Positions 6,926 through 13,770 of a stretch of DNA of 15,313 nucleotides are shown here, piece by piece; positions within the stretch are counted from its first letter, which is position 1, and every line of letters starts with the position of its first letter. The position numbers were made by a program, and so were the translations under genes. Where the stretch lies: the NCBI GenBank assembly GCA_910579325.1, contig CAJTTU010000001.1:122731-138043 (forward strand), read 5' to 3'. Source of the DNA: an uncultured Lachnospiraceae bacterium. GTDB lineage: Bacteria; Bacillota; Clostridia; Lachnospirales; Lachnospiraceae. The notes under the pieces are model-generated. The model was not told where the DNA came from, did not search any database, and saw only the letters and a list, made by a program, of their open reading frames with translations.

Positions 6926-8932
6926 ATGTATTTTACAAAAATTGTACTGCATAATTTTGGTTTATATAAAGGAACCCATACGCTTCAATTATTTCCCCGG
7001 CAGGGAAAGAGAAATATAACGCTTATCGGAGGATTGAACGGACGAGGAAAAACGACGATATTGGAAGCGGTATTTCTTGCTTTTTATGGAAACAGGTCGA
7101 TGCAGGCAATACAGGACAGGAAGACAGGTTCTTATCCCAGATTGCTGGACAGACATGTGAATAAGACGGCGGAGGATCCTGCGGCCTATGTTGAGGTACA
7201 CTGTGTTCTGGAGGAAAAAGGAAATCAGGAGCTGAAAATCAGACGTTCCTGGAAAAAAAGAGAAAAAAATAAAAATATTTCCGATCAGCTGGAGGTTTAT
7301 GTCAATGGTGAAAGAGATCTGATTTTAGCGCAGAACTGGAATTACTACGTTGAGGAAATTTTGCCGGTCAGTATCGCGAGATTTTTTTTCTTTGATAATG
7401 AGAAGATAAAAGAGATCGCTGAGGATGAGTCCTTTGAGCAGATAAAAAGCTCCATCAAGTCGATTATGGGCATTCAAACCATAGAACTGTTAATGAGCGA
7501 TATGAAAAAGCTGGTGAAAGACAAATCAGGATATCTCAGCCAGACTGAGAATCAGCAGCTGCAAAAGGAACGGGAGGATTTGTCGGCCAGAATTAAAAGC
7601 CTGCGGGAACATCTGGATGATTTAGAGGAGAAAAAAAGACAACTGTCTATGGAAATCGGTAAATTGACAGGAAGGATTCAGCTGGTTGAAGAACAGTTCT
7701 GGCATGAAGGCGGTTATCTGGGGATCCGGAAAGCAGATTTTGAAAAACAGAAAGAAAGCCTCAATCTGGAAAAGGGAAAACTGGATGAAAAGATTCGGAA
7801 TGTGATAATGGATGCGAAAGCGCCCCTGATACTCTGCGAGGATTTGGTGTATGAGACGCTGGAACACTGTAAAAAGAATGAAAGGATACGGGCGCAGCAG
7901 TATTCGGCTTCCATTATCAGAGAGCTGCAGGGAAAGATTCGGCAGAAGCTCCGTATGAATATACAGGACGACCGGCTCCGGGAGGAACTGGTTTCTCTGA
8001 TTGAAGAGGAATTTGAAAGCTATGGCGTAAACGCTGCGCAGAAAGAATGTTTTGTGCTTTCGCCCATGTCGGACGATCTGTTATCCCGGCTGACAGATAC
8101 CAGTTTTTCGGAAATACTGGAATTATGTCATCAATTATTAGCGGAATACCAGAAGGTTGATGATGATCTGATTCAAATCAACAATCATCTGAATCATCAT
8201 GTAAATGAGCTGGAAGCGAAAGAATTATATAGAAACATCCAATCGTTAAAGGAGGATAAAGCAGCCAAGGCGGCCGAGCTGCGTCTTTTTGAAAAGGAGA
8301 GGAGTGTTTTTGACGGACAGCTCAGACAGCTGGAAAAAAGGGAAAATGATATCATAGGAGAAATCGCGGCCAATGATACGAAAATGTCTGAAGTCGGCCG
8401 GATCGTAAAATATGCCACAATGTCATTAAATCTTCTGGATGAATTTAAAACCCGTTTACAGGGGAAAAAAGTAGCGGATTTAGAGGCAAATATAACAAAG
8501 TGTTTTCAGTATCTTGTGGGAAAGAAAAATATGCTGAATAAGATCAGGATAGACGGTGAGACACTGGATATCATCCTGCTGGATTCTGATGGCAAAGAGC
8601 TGCTGAAAAACCAGCTTTCGGCGGGAGAGCAGCAGATTTTTGCCGTGTCTGTTTTATGGGGACTGGCGTTAAGCTCAGGCTATCGGATGCCAGTTATCAT
8701 CGATACGCCGATGGCCCGTCTGGATTCGGCGCACAGAAATAATTTTGTCGGAAAATATTTGCCGAACGCAAGTGAGCAGGTGCTGGTCTTGTCAACGGAT
8801 GAGGAGATATATGGGAAATATCTGGATGTTCTTAGGCCGTATATTAATGTCGGTTATACCCTGCTGTACGATGACGCGGATCAAAGCAGTTCGATTACGC
8901 CGGGATACTTTGGGGAGGATGTATGTTTATAA
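6926..8932 (+). CDS. dndD: DNA phosphorothioation ATPase DndD (SMC-like)
   Basis: A 668-aa SMC/Rad50-like ATPase of the Dnd modification complex. Walker A is GLNGRGKTT (36-44). The family-typical FFFFDNEKIKEIAED stretch is at 153-167. A long coiled coil (about 190-500) lacks a clear CxxC zinc hook. The C-terminal head carries LSAGEQQ (564-570), Walker B MPVIIDTP (588-595) and the D-loop ARLDS. DndD provides ATPase activity for the DndCDE complex and is thought to help nick or open DNA for sulfur insertion. GAAGGAA (6911-6917) supports this start. The gene overlaps dndE by 10 nt (ATG of dndE inside the last codons). It shares the FxFDxE signature and overall plan with the ATPase at 1005-2909, which suggests a distant common origin. 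Confidence 0.94.
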   Translation: MYFTKIVLHNFGLYKGTHTLQLFPRQGKRNITLIGGLNGRGKTTILEAVFLAFYGNRSMQAIQDRKTGSYPRLLDRHVNKTAEDPAAYVEVHCVLEEKGNQELKIRRSWKKREKNKNISDQLEVYVNGERDLILAQNWNYYVEEILPVSIARFFFFDNEKIKEIAEDESFEQIKSSIKSIMGIQTIELLMSDMKKLVKDKSGYLSQTENQQLQKEREDLSARIKSLREHLDDLEEKKRQLSMEIGKLTGRIQLVEEQFWHEGGYLGIRKADFEKQKESLNLEKGKLDEKIRNVIMDAKAPLILCEDLVYETLEHCKKNERIRAQQYSASIIRELQGKIRQKLRMNIQDDRLREELVSLIEEEFESYGVNAAQKECFVLSPMSDDLLSRLTDTSFSEILELCHQLLAEYQKVDDDLIQINNHLNHHVNELEAKELYRNIQSLKEDKAAKAAELRLFEKERSVFDGQLRQLEKRENDIIGEIAANDTKMSEVGRIVKYATMSLNLLDEFKTRLQGKKVADLEANITKCFQYLVGKKNMLNKIRIDGETLDIILLDSDGKELLKNQLSAGEQQIFAVSVLWGLALSSGYRMPVIIDTPMARLDSAHRNNFVGKYLPNASEQVLVLSTDEEIYGKYLDVLRPYINVGYTLLYDDADQSSSITPGYFGEDVCL

Positions 8933-9330
8933 AACAGTTTAGATTATCACAACAGGAGAAAGACCGGCTGATTCGGATAAAATCCCGGACAGGAATACAA
9001 AACTGGAATGTTTTGTGCCGCTGGGCTTTTTGCTGGTCTTTGTCTCAGCCGACGATACCCGGCGGCTTGGTTCCGGCTTCGGACAGCAATGTGGAGATGA
9101 CCTGGCAGACATTCGGAGGAGACTGTGATGAGATTTATGAAGCGGTTTTAAGACAGAGATGTCTGCGGGACGGATTAGGAGACTCGCCGGAGGTTCTGAC
9201 AAAATATTTTCGTCTCCATTTAAACAGAGGAATTAATTATTTCAGTATGCCGGGCGAGAAAAAATCAAAAGAAAAATTTTTGATGGAAGTAATTGAGAGG
9301 CAGGATCATGCTTTGGAAAACGAGGATTAG
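8923..9330 (+). CDS. dndE: DNA phosphorothioation protein DndE
   Basis: A 135-aa basic protein matching DndE by position, size and pattern. The N-terminal half reads RLSQQEKDRLIRIKSRTGI then NVLCRWAFCWSLSQ, resembling the conserved DndE core in which a helix with Cys-Arg-x-Ala and a Ser-Leu end follows a basic helix. DndE is a small DNA-binding subunit of the DndCDE complex, reported to prefer nicked DNA through surface lysines. It starts inside the end of dndD (ATG at 8923, preceded by GGGGAGGAT) and its stop is 2 nt before the next ATG, so it is translationally coupled on both sides. It is somewhat long at the C-terminus (a Lys-rich stretch about res 112-120). Confidence 0.87.
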   Translation: MFIKQFRLSQQEKDRLIRIKSRTGIQNWNVLCRWAFCWSLSQPTIPGGLVPASDSNVEMTWQTFGGDCDEIYEAVLRQRCLRDGLGDSPEVLTKYFRLHLNRGINYFSMPGEKKSKEKFLMEVIERQDHALENED

Positions 9331-9332
9331 AT

Positions 9333-10466
9333 ATGGTAGCGTATTTGGATTATAACGCATCGGCGCCCATTGAAGCCGACGTGTTGAACTATATGATTGA
9401 CATTTATACAAATAATATTGGAAATGCCAGCAGCAGAACGCATCAATATGGCGCGCAGGCAAAAAAAATCGTCGAGCAGTCGAGAAAAACCATTGCGGAT
9501 ATTTTAGGCGTGGATCAGATGGAGGTTATTTTTACCAGCGGCGCCACCGAAAGCGATAATATGGCTGTTCGCGGACTGGAAAGATACGCGAAAGAGTCCG
9601 GAAAAAATCATTTTATCACATCTTCTATCGAACATAAAGCGGTTTTGGAATCGATGAGATATTTACAAAAAAAGGGATATCCGGTTGATTTTATTGATCC
9701 TGATGAGGGCGGAAGGATTTCTGCTGACGCGGTGATCGGGCGTGTCACGGATAAAACGGTATTGGTGTCTGTTATGCATGTTAACAGCGAAACCGGAATC
9801 ATACAGCCTGTATGGGAAATCGGAGATTATCTGAAAGATAAGGAAGTGTTTTTTCACATAGACGCGACCCAGTCTTTTGGAAAGCTGAATGCCGATCTGA
9901 GAGAGACGGCCTACGATATGTTAAGCGTCTCTGCGCATAAAATCAGAGGCCCCCAGGGAGTCGGAGCACTGATTTTAAAACGGAAAAAGCATTTAAGAGA
10001 ATATATAACGCCTATCGTTTCAGGCGGCGGACAGGAATATGGTTTTCGTTCGGGGACATTACCTGTGGCTCTTATAGGAGGGTTTGGACAGGCGGCAAAG
10101 CTTTATGATGAAATGGGGTTGATGCGGAGAGAGAAAAACAGAGCAATAAAGCAAAAACTGTTATCTGCTATTAAGTCCACAGAATATGTAATAAATGGGA
10201 ACCCTGATTATTGTATCGATAATACGATTAATATCAGTTTTCAGGATGTAGATGCCGAGGGAATATTTGTGGCGACAAAAGAATATTATGCAATGTCCAA
10301 TGGCTCCGCCTGTGATTCCGGAAGCTACCATTCAAGCTATGTTTTAAAAGCTATGGGACTGGATGATAAAAGAATCAGGGAGGCGGTGAGGATTTCATGG
10401 GATTATGACACTGAAGTTGATTTTTCAGAACTGGTCGCATATGTGAAGGGACAGCAGGAGGAATGA
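9333..10466 (+). CDS. dndA: Cysteine desulfurase DndA (IscS/NifS family)
   Basis: A 377-aa PLP-dependent class V aminotransferase fold. The N-terminus LDYNASAP, the TSGATESDN motif (68-76), His101, IDATQSFGK (176-184) and the PLP-binding Lys203 in SVSAHKIRGPQGVGAL are all present. GGGQE (231-235), RSGT (239-242) and the catalytic loop SNGSACDSG with Cys327 complete the active site. The enzyme takes sulfur from cysteine as a persulfide and passes it to DndC. It is placed last in the operon, giving the order C-D-E-A rather than the classical A-BCDE. Housekeeping IscS/NifS enzymes look alike, so the dndA name rests on the 2-nt spacing to dndE. The ribosome binding site GAGGA lies inside the end of dndE. 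Confidence 0.9.
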   Translation: MVAYLDYNASAPIEADVLNYMIDIYTNNIGNASSRTHQYGAQAKKIVEQSRKTIADILGVDQMEVIFTSGATESDNMAVRGLERYAKESGKNHFITSSIEHKAVLESMRYLQKKGYPVDFIDPDEGGRISADAVIGRVTDKTVLVSVMHVNSETGIIQPVWEIGDYLKDKEVFFHIDATQSFGKLNADLRETAYDMLSVSAHKIRGPQGVGALILKRKKHLREYITPIVSGGGQEYGFRSGTLPVALIGGFGQAAKLYDEMGLMRREKNRAIKQKLLSAIKSTEYVINGNPDYCIDNTINISFQDVDAEGIFVATKEYYAMSNGSACDSGSYHSSYVLKAMGLDDKRIREAVRISWDYDTEVDFSELVAYVKGQQEE

Positions 10467-10484
10467 GCCGCCTCTTATATGGAG

Positions 10485-10508
10485 GGCAGGTTTATGGTGC
10501 CGTTTTTT
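10485..10508 (+). terminator. Weak terminator candidate after dndA
   Basis: GGCA (10485-10488) and TGCC (10498-10501) could form a short 4-bp stem with a 9-nt loop, followed by G and six T (10503-10508). The stem is short, so this is only a possible end of the dnd transcript. Confidence 0.3.
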
Positions 10509-10523
10509 ATCAATCAGGGATCG

Positions 10524-10748
10524 TTATGCCTGCTCCTCCGTCAGATTCCGCTCCCCCCCCCACTGTTTCATATAGGCAAGCACATCGATAAAGCTTTTGC
10601 CCAGTTCTGACAAATTGTATTCTACCCTTGGAGGGATTTCATAGAATGCGATATAGTAGAGAATTTCCAGCTTCCATTTGCCGCCCAGTATTTTCTGCAG
10701 GGTGGACATGGTTTTGCAGCGTCTGACCATGGTTTCGGTTTTTCGCAT
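10524..10748 (-). pseudogene. HxlR-family regulator with internal in-frame deletion
   Basis: This 74-aa minus-strand ORF matches the two ends of an HxlR-type winged-helix regulator but lacks the middle. The N-terminal part has the family Cys (Cys11) and LGGKWKLEILYYIAF. It runs straight into YEIPPRVEYNLSELGKSF, which in intact relatives lies after the recognition helix and wing, about 40 residues later. The junction is near 10640. The C-terminal dimerisation helix (VLAYMKQWG) remains. It has its own good AGGAGG site 9 nt from the ATG and a promoter, so it may still be expressed as a short protein that cannot bind DNA normally. A run of nine G (coding strand, 10553-10561) near the C-terminus is a slippage-prone tract. 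HxlR proteins usually sense quinones, aldehydes or thiol stress and repress neighbours. Confidence 0.75.
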
Positions 10749-10780
10749 TTGGGACAGCCTCCTGATATGATCTGACTTGT

Positions 10781-10809
10781 ATCATACCACTGATACGGCG
10801 ACAGGGCAA
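10781..10809 (-). promoter_or_regulatory. Promoter of the HxlR remnant
   Basis: Reading the minus strand, TTGCCC (10809-10804) and TATGAT (10786-10781) are separated by 17 bp, and the ATG follows about 33 nt after the -10. It is divergent from the radical SAM promoter. Confidence 0.55.
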
Positions 10810-10810
10810 G

Positions 10811-10850
10811 GTACTGTAAAAAAGTACAGTACTTTTTATTTTGCTGTACA
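10811..10850. promoter_or_regulatory. GTAC-rich operator-like dyad between hxlR and the radical SAM gene
   Basis: AAAAAGTACAGTACTTTTT (10819-10837) is a perfect 9-1-9 dyad. Further GTAC cores lie at 10811 (GTACTGTA) and 10846 (TGTACA). Such short GTAC-type inverted repeats are typical of HxlR-family operators. The dyad overlaps the -35 region of the plus-strand promoter, so binding would repress the radical SAM gene. Confidence 0.6.
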
Positions 10851-10860
10851 ATGCTATAAT
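10833..10860 (+). promoter_or_regulatory. Extended -10 promoter of the radical SAM gene
   Basis: TGCTATAAT (10852-10860) is a perfect -10 with the TGn extension. The -35 is poor (TTTTTA around 10833-10838), as expected for extended -10 promoters. Start of transcription would be near 10867. Confidence 0.6.
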
Positions 10861-10861
10861 A

Positions 10862-10922
10862 CGGACAGATGCGATGTGGTCAGGACAGAGCAGGGCGGTG
10901 ATCCGCCGTAAGCATATGTCCG
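10862..10922. repeat. Long imperfect dyad with inner hairpin in the radical SAM leader
   Basis: CGGACAGATGC (10862-10872) and GCATATGTCCG (10912-10922) are inverted repeats with one mismatch. Between them lies a GC-rich hairpin GGCGG-TGAT-CCGCC (10894-10907). The expected transcription start falls inside the left arm, so the outer pair may act as DNA rather than RNA. I recognise no known riboswitch. Confidence 0.4.
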
Positions 10923-10961
10923 AACACACAATAAATCAAGCAAACCCCAGGAGGTGTTGTT

Positions 10962-11897
10962 ATGCATTACACAGGAACGATCTGGCGTCCCCCTTATGAG
11001 GCGTCCTCTCTGCTGCTGCAAGTAACGGCGGGCTGTACCCATCATCGGTGTAAATTTTGTACTCTCTACGACGATCTGCCCTTCAAATTCAGACTGTCGC
11101 CGGTAAAGGACATAGAAAGCGACCTGCTGGAAGCCCAGCTCTGGGGCACAGACCCCATGACCATGCTGTCCGCCCGGCTGCAGGGGCTTCCCAGGCCGGA
11201 GGCTGTCCGGCGGGTTTTCCTGGTGGGCGCCAATCCTTTTGTTCTGTCATTTCGGCGGCTGAAAACCATTGGGGAGCTGATACACAAGTATTTTCCGACA
11301 GTCGAAAGCATCGGATGTTTTGCGCGTGTCACCGACATGGCATTAAAAAGCGATGAAGAACTGGCAGCCCTTCATCGTCTCGGATATGACGGAATCACAC
11401 TCGGGGTGGAGACGGGAGACGACAGGGCGCTGGCCTTTATGGACAAAGGGTATCGGTCGCAGGATATTGTGGATCAGGCCGCGCGGCTTTTTGCCGCAGG
11501 GATCTCTTACAATTTCTTTTACCTGGCAGGCATCTGTGGCGCAGGCCGCGGCGTGGAAGGGGCGCAAAAAAGCGCGAAGGTTTTCAACAGAACCCGTCCG
11601 GGGCTTATCGGCTCTTCCATGCTGACGATCTTCCCGGAATCCCGTCTGTATCAGGAAATTCAGCAGGGCAGCTGGGAGGAAGAGGGAGAGCTTGAGAAGC
11701 TTGAGGAGCTGAAAGCGCTGATTGAGAATCTGTCCATCGATACCAGAATCGTGACCGACGGCGCCTCCAATCTGATTCAGGTTCGGGGAAGTCTGCCGGG
11801 GGATCAGAAGGAGCTGGTCAGCAGTCTGGATCGTCTGATCAGGAATGCCGACGAGAAGGCGCTGCGGGAATACCGGGTAAATCTGCGGCATCTGTAA
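10962..11897 (+). CDS. Radical SAM protein of unknown specificity
   Basis: A 311-aa protein with the N-terminal cluster motif CTHHRCKFC (Cys25, Cys30, Cys33; CX4CX2C), which differs from the classical CX3CX2C but occurs in a family of uncharacterised radical SAM proteins with the pattern TxGCxHxxCxFCxxYxDxPF. Further motifs are FLVGANP, then LGVETGDDRALAFMDKG, typical of SAM- and substrate-binding strands of the TIM barrel. The substrate is unknown. AGGAGGTG (10949-10956) supports the start. It is transcribed divergently from the HxlR remnant and probably was its target. Base composition is clearly more GC-rich than the dnd genes, which suggests the core chromosome resumes here. It converges with azlD; the 53-nt gap shows no clear terminator. 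Confidence 0.85.
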   Translation: MHYTGTIWRPPYEASSLLLQVTAGCTHHRCKFCTLYDDLPFKFRLSPVKDIESDLLEAQLWGTDPMTMLSARLQGLPRPEAVRRVFLVGANPFVLSFRRLKTIGELIHKYFPTVESIGCFARVTDMALKSDEELAALHRLGYDGITLGVETGDDRALAFMDKGYRSQDIVDQAARLFAAGISYNFFYLAGICGAGRGVEGAQKSAKVFNRTRPGLIGSSMLTIFPESRLYQEIQQGSWEEEGELEKLEELKALIENLSIDTRIVTDGASNLIQVRGSLPGDQKELVSSLDRLIRNADEKALREYRVNLRHL

Positions 11898-11950
11898 GTA
11901 TGGCCGTAAAGACGAGCGGGAGTTACCGGTTTTCGGCTTCCATTCGTTTG

Positions 11951-12283
11951 TCATATACCAATAAAGAAATTCTGCACCAAAACCATATAGAGCACCGTCC
12001 CCCCCGCAATGCTCAGCAGCGTATTTCGTTTCCATTTATGGAGCAGGAAAATAAAACCGATGGCGATTGCCTCCGGCAGCCCGTGATAAGCGGAGAATAC
12101 CGCGTCTTTCAGGCAGTAAACCACTAAAAGCCCGATCACCGCATGAGGCAGAACCGTTCCCAGCCAGGTGATATAGCCGGGCGGCGTCTTCCCTTCCGGA
12201 AATATAAGGAAGGGAAGAAATCTTGTCAGCATTGTTCCCGCCACAACGGCAAGGATGGTGATGATATGTTGTGCTGTGGTCAT
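11951..12283 (-). CDS. azlD: AzlD-type branched-chain amino acid exporter subunit
   Basis: A 110-aa membrane protein with about four hydrophobic helices, matching AzlD. It shows the N-terminal helix IITILAVVAGTMLTRFLPFLIF with the Thr-Arg-Phe-Leu-Pro motif, then a loop, then helices around HAVIGLLVVYCLKD and AIAIGFIFLLHKWKRNTLLSIAGGT. The start is the ATG at 12283, because AAGGAGG (12297-12291) lies about 7 nt upstream and the ATGA overlaps the azlC stop; a longer frame upstream is only the shadow of azlC. AzlD works with AzlC, the larger subunit, to export branched-chain amino acids and confers 4-azaleucine resistance in Bacillus. Confidence 0.88.
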   Translation of the reverse strand: MTTAQHIITILAVVAGTMLTRFLPFLIFPEGKTPPGYITWLGTVLPHAVIGLLVVYCLKDAVFSAYHGLPEAIAIGFIFLLHKWKRNTLLSIAGGTVLYMVLVQNFFIGI

Positions 12284-12963
12284 TTGACAGCCTCCTTTTT
12301 CCTCCCAATCGTAAAACACAGTATAATCAGCGCCATGGCCGGCAGGATCAGGCGCTCGCTTCCGAAAATCAGCAGGCAGGCAAAGGTGCATCCGACTCCC
12401 GTGAGCGCCGGTCTGTGGTCTTTGCTTTCCTCCCACTGGTTCAGGAACATGACGACAAACAGCGCCGTCATCACAAACTCAATACCTCTGGTATCAAACC
12501 GGATCACATACCCGAGCAGGGCGCCAAGCGTTGCGCCGGATACCCAGTAAATTTGGTTCAGCAGCGTCACAAAAAACATAAACCATCCCCTGTCCACATC
12601 CGGCGGCGGCGTTACGCTGCAATTAATCGTAAAAGACTCGTCGCACATCCCGAAAATCAGATAAAACTTCTTCCATCCCATATGTTTGTATTTGTCTAGC
12701 ATTGAAATCCCGTAAAACAGATGCCTTGCATTTACCATCAGGGCGAGGAAAAACCCGCGGAGGGGGTCAAAGGCCGACAGCAGCAGGTTCACCGTCACAA
12801 ATTCCATAGACCCGGCAAAAATAAAAAAACTCATCAGCATCGGATAAAAAACGGAAAATCCTTTGCTCCGCATCAGAAAACCATAGGACATTCCCAGAAA
12901 CAGGAAGCCCACCGCAATCGGTATCGTATGGGGCAGGGCGGCCTGAAATGCTTTTTGCTTCAT
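12280..12963 (-). CDS. azlC: AzlC-type branched-chain amino acid exporter subunit
   Basis: A 227-aa integral membrane protein of the AzlC family with several transmembrane segments. Family patterns include PIAVGFLFLGMSYG near the N-terminus, FFIFAGSMEFVTV (46-58) and VNARHLFYGISM (77-88), then CDESF. It transports branched-chain amino acids outward together with AzlD. AAGGAGT 8 nt before the ATG supports the start. The stop overlaps the azlD start by 4 nt, so the two are translationally coupled. No AzlB-like regulator is next to it in the window. Confidence 0.9.
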   Translation of the reverse strand: MKQKAFQAALPHTIPIAVGFLFLGMSYGFLMRSKGFSVFYPMLMSFFIFAGSMEFVTVNLLLSAFDPLRGFFLALMVNARHLFYGISMLDKYKHMGWKKFYLIFGMCDESFTINCSVTPPPDVDRGWFMFFVTLLNQIYWVSGATLGALLGYVIRFDTRGIEFVMTALFVVMFLNQWEESKDHRPALTGVGCTFACLLIFGSERLILPAMALIILCFTIGRKKEAVK

Positions 12964-13039
12964 CGTTAAGTACTCCTTGCGTTATTTAAGTAGGTAAAAT
13001 TCGGACAGGACGAAACGCCGCGTTGAAAAATTTGTTTCT

Positions 13040-13068
13040 ATCTTAACAGGCGCTGTGTAAAATATCAA
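13040..13068 (-). promoter_or_regulatory. Probable promoter of azlCD
   Basis: On the minus strand TTGATA (13068-13063) and TAAGAT (13045-13040) are separated by 17 bp. The leader to the azlC ATG would be about 70 nt. The -10 is imperfect. Confidence 0.45.
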
Positions 13069-13208
13069 TAGATATTATGATGTGATCGGGGATTTGAAAT
13101 GAGGGTTTGAAATCGGGGGTTAGATGTTTGGCGCCTTATATGTCCCTGGCTCGGTGAACCGGACGCATACGGATATTTTTGAAAACTTTCTTACGTTTTT
13201 ATGTTTTC

Positions 13209-13240
13209 TGAAACTTTTAGGATACCGGAAGAATCTATAT
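13209..13240 (+). promoter_or_regulatory. ECF-type autoregulatory promoter candidate
   Basis: TGAAACTTTT at 13209-13218 resembles the -35 of ECF sigma factors such as SigV, with an AATCTATAT stretch about 17 nt later as a possible -10, about 35 nt before the sigma gene start. A second, similar GAAAACTTTC lies at 13180-13189. The remaining stretch 12964-13272 holds the azlCD promoter and a short imperfect G-rich repeat (13087-13120); no gene is seen. Confidence 0.45.
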
Positions 13241-13272
13241 AGTAAAAATAAAACAGAAAGGTGTTGCCGGCA

Positions 13273-13770
13273 ATGAAACAGATATTGTATGAAAGGCTGA
13301 TTCAGTATATCCTTGAAAATCAGGACAGATTTTACCGGACAGCCTATAGTTATACCAGGCATCAGGAAGATGCGCTTGACGCAGTCCAGAACGCAGTCTG
13401 TAAAGCGCTGGAAGCGTATGAAAGTATAAAGAACGCGGACGCGATTAAGACATGGTTTTACAGAATATTGATCAATGAGTGTTTAACGCTGTTAAAGAAG
13501 CGGAAGAGAGCGGTTCCGGCTGCCGAAGCCGTGGGACAGGATGTGTATGTTGAAGAAGCGTATGAGCAGGGAGGCGGTATAGAAGATGAATTAGACAGAT
13601 TGGAACCGGATGTCCAGGGAATTATAAAACTCAGGTTTTTTGAGGAAATGTCTTTAAAAGAAATTTCCGGTATTACCGGACTGAATCTGAGTACGGTTAA
13701 GTCGAAACTTTATCGGGGTTTAAAATTATTAAAAGAAAATATTCAGGAGGCAGACTTATGGGTAAATTAG
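13273..13770 (+). CDS. ECF-family RNA polymerase sigma factor (SigV-like)
   Basis: A 165-aa group 4 (ECF) sigma factor. Region sigma-2 spans about res 18-78, with YRTAYSYTRHQEDALDAVQN and IKTWFYRILINECLTLLKK as expected for -10 recognition and core binding. Sigma-4 spans about 109-153, with LRFFEEMSLKEISGITGLN and STVKSKLYRGLKLL forming the -35-binding helix-turn-helix. I chose ATG 13273 because GAAAGGTG (13256-13263) sits 9 nt before it; an in-frame GTG at 13261 would lack a spaced binding site. The next gene overlaps by 13 nt and is an RsiV-like anti-sigma, which makes SigV the closest named analogue. SigV in Bacillus and CsfV in Clostridioides respond to lysozyme. Confidence 0.9.
   Translation: MKQILYERLIQYILENQDRFYRTAYSYTRHQEDALDAVQNAVCKALEAYESIKNADAIKTWFYRILINECLTLLKKRKRAVPAAEAVGQDVYVEEAYEQGGGIEDELDRLEPDVQGIIKLRFFEEMSLKEISGITGLNLSTVKSKLYRGLKLLKENIQEADLWVN

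Noticed and set aside
11343..12035. 230-codon open frame on the minus strand across the radical SAM gene and the azlD end
   Set aside because: It is a shadow of the radical SAM frame in GC-richer sequence; the product has no domain pattern and it also overlaps azlD in another frame.
12284..12436. Longer azlD start giving 161 residues
   Set aside because: The extra 51 residues are the azlC coding sequence read in another frame. The ATG at 12283 has AAGGAGG and the normal AzlD N-terminus.
12143..12969. Plus-strand frames opposite azlC and azlD
   Set aside because: They are antisense to two coupled membrane protein genes and their products are low-complexity, His/Lys/Arg-rich sequences without domains.
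13261..13272. GTG start for the sigma factor at 13261
   Set aside because: The purine-rich stretch AGAAAG touches the GTG with no spacing, whereas the ATG at 13273 has it at a proper distance.
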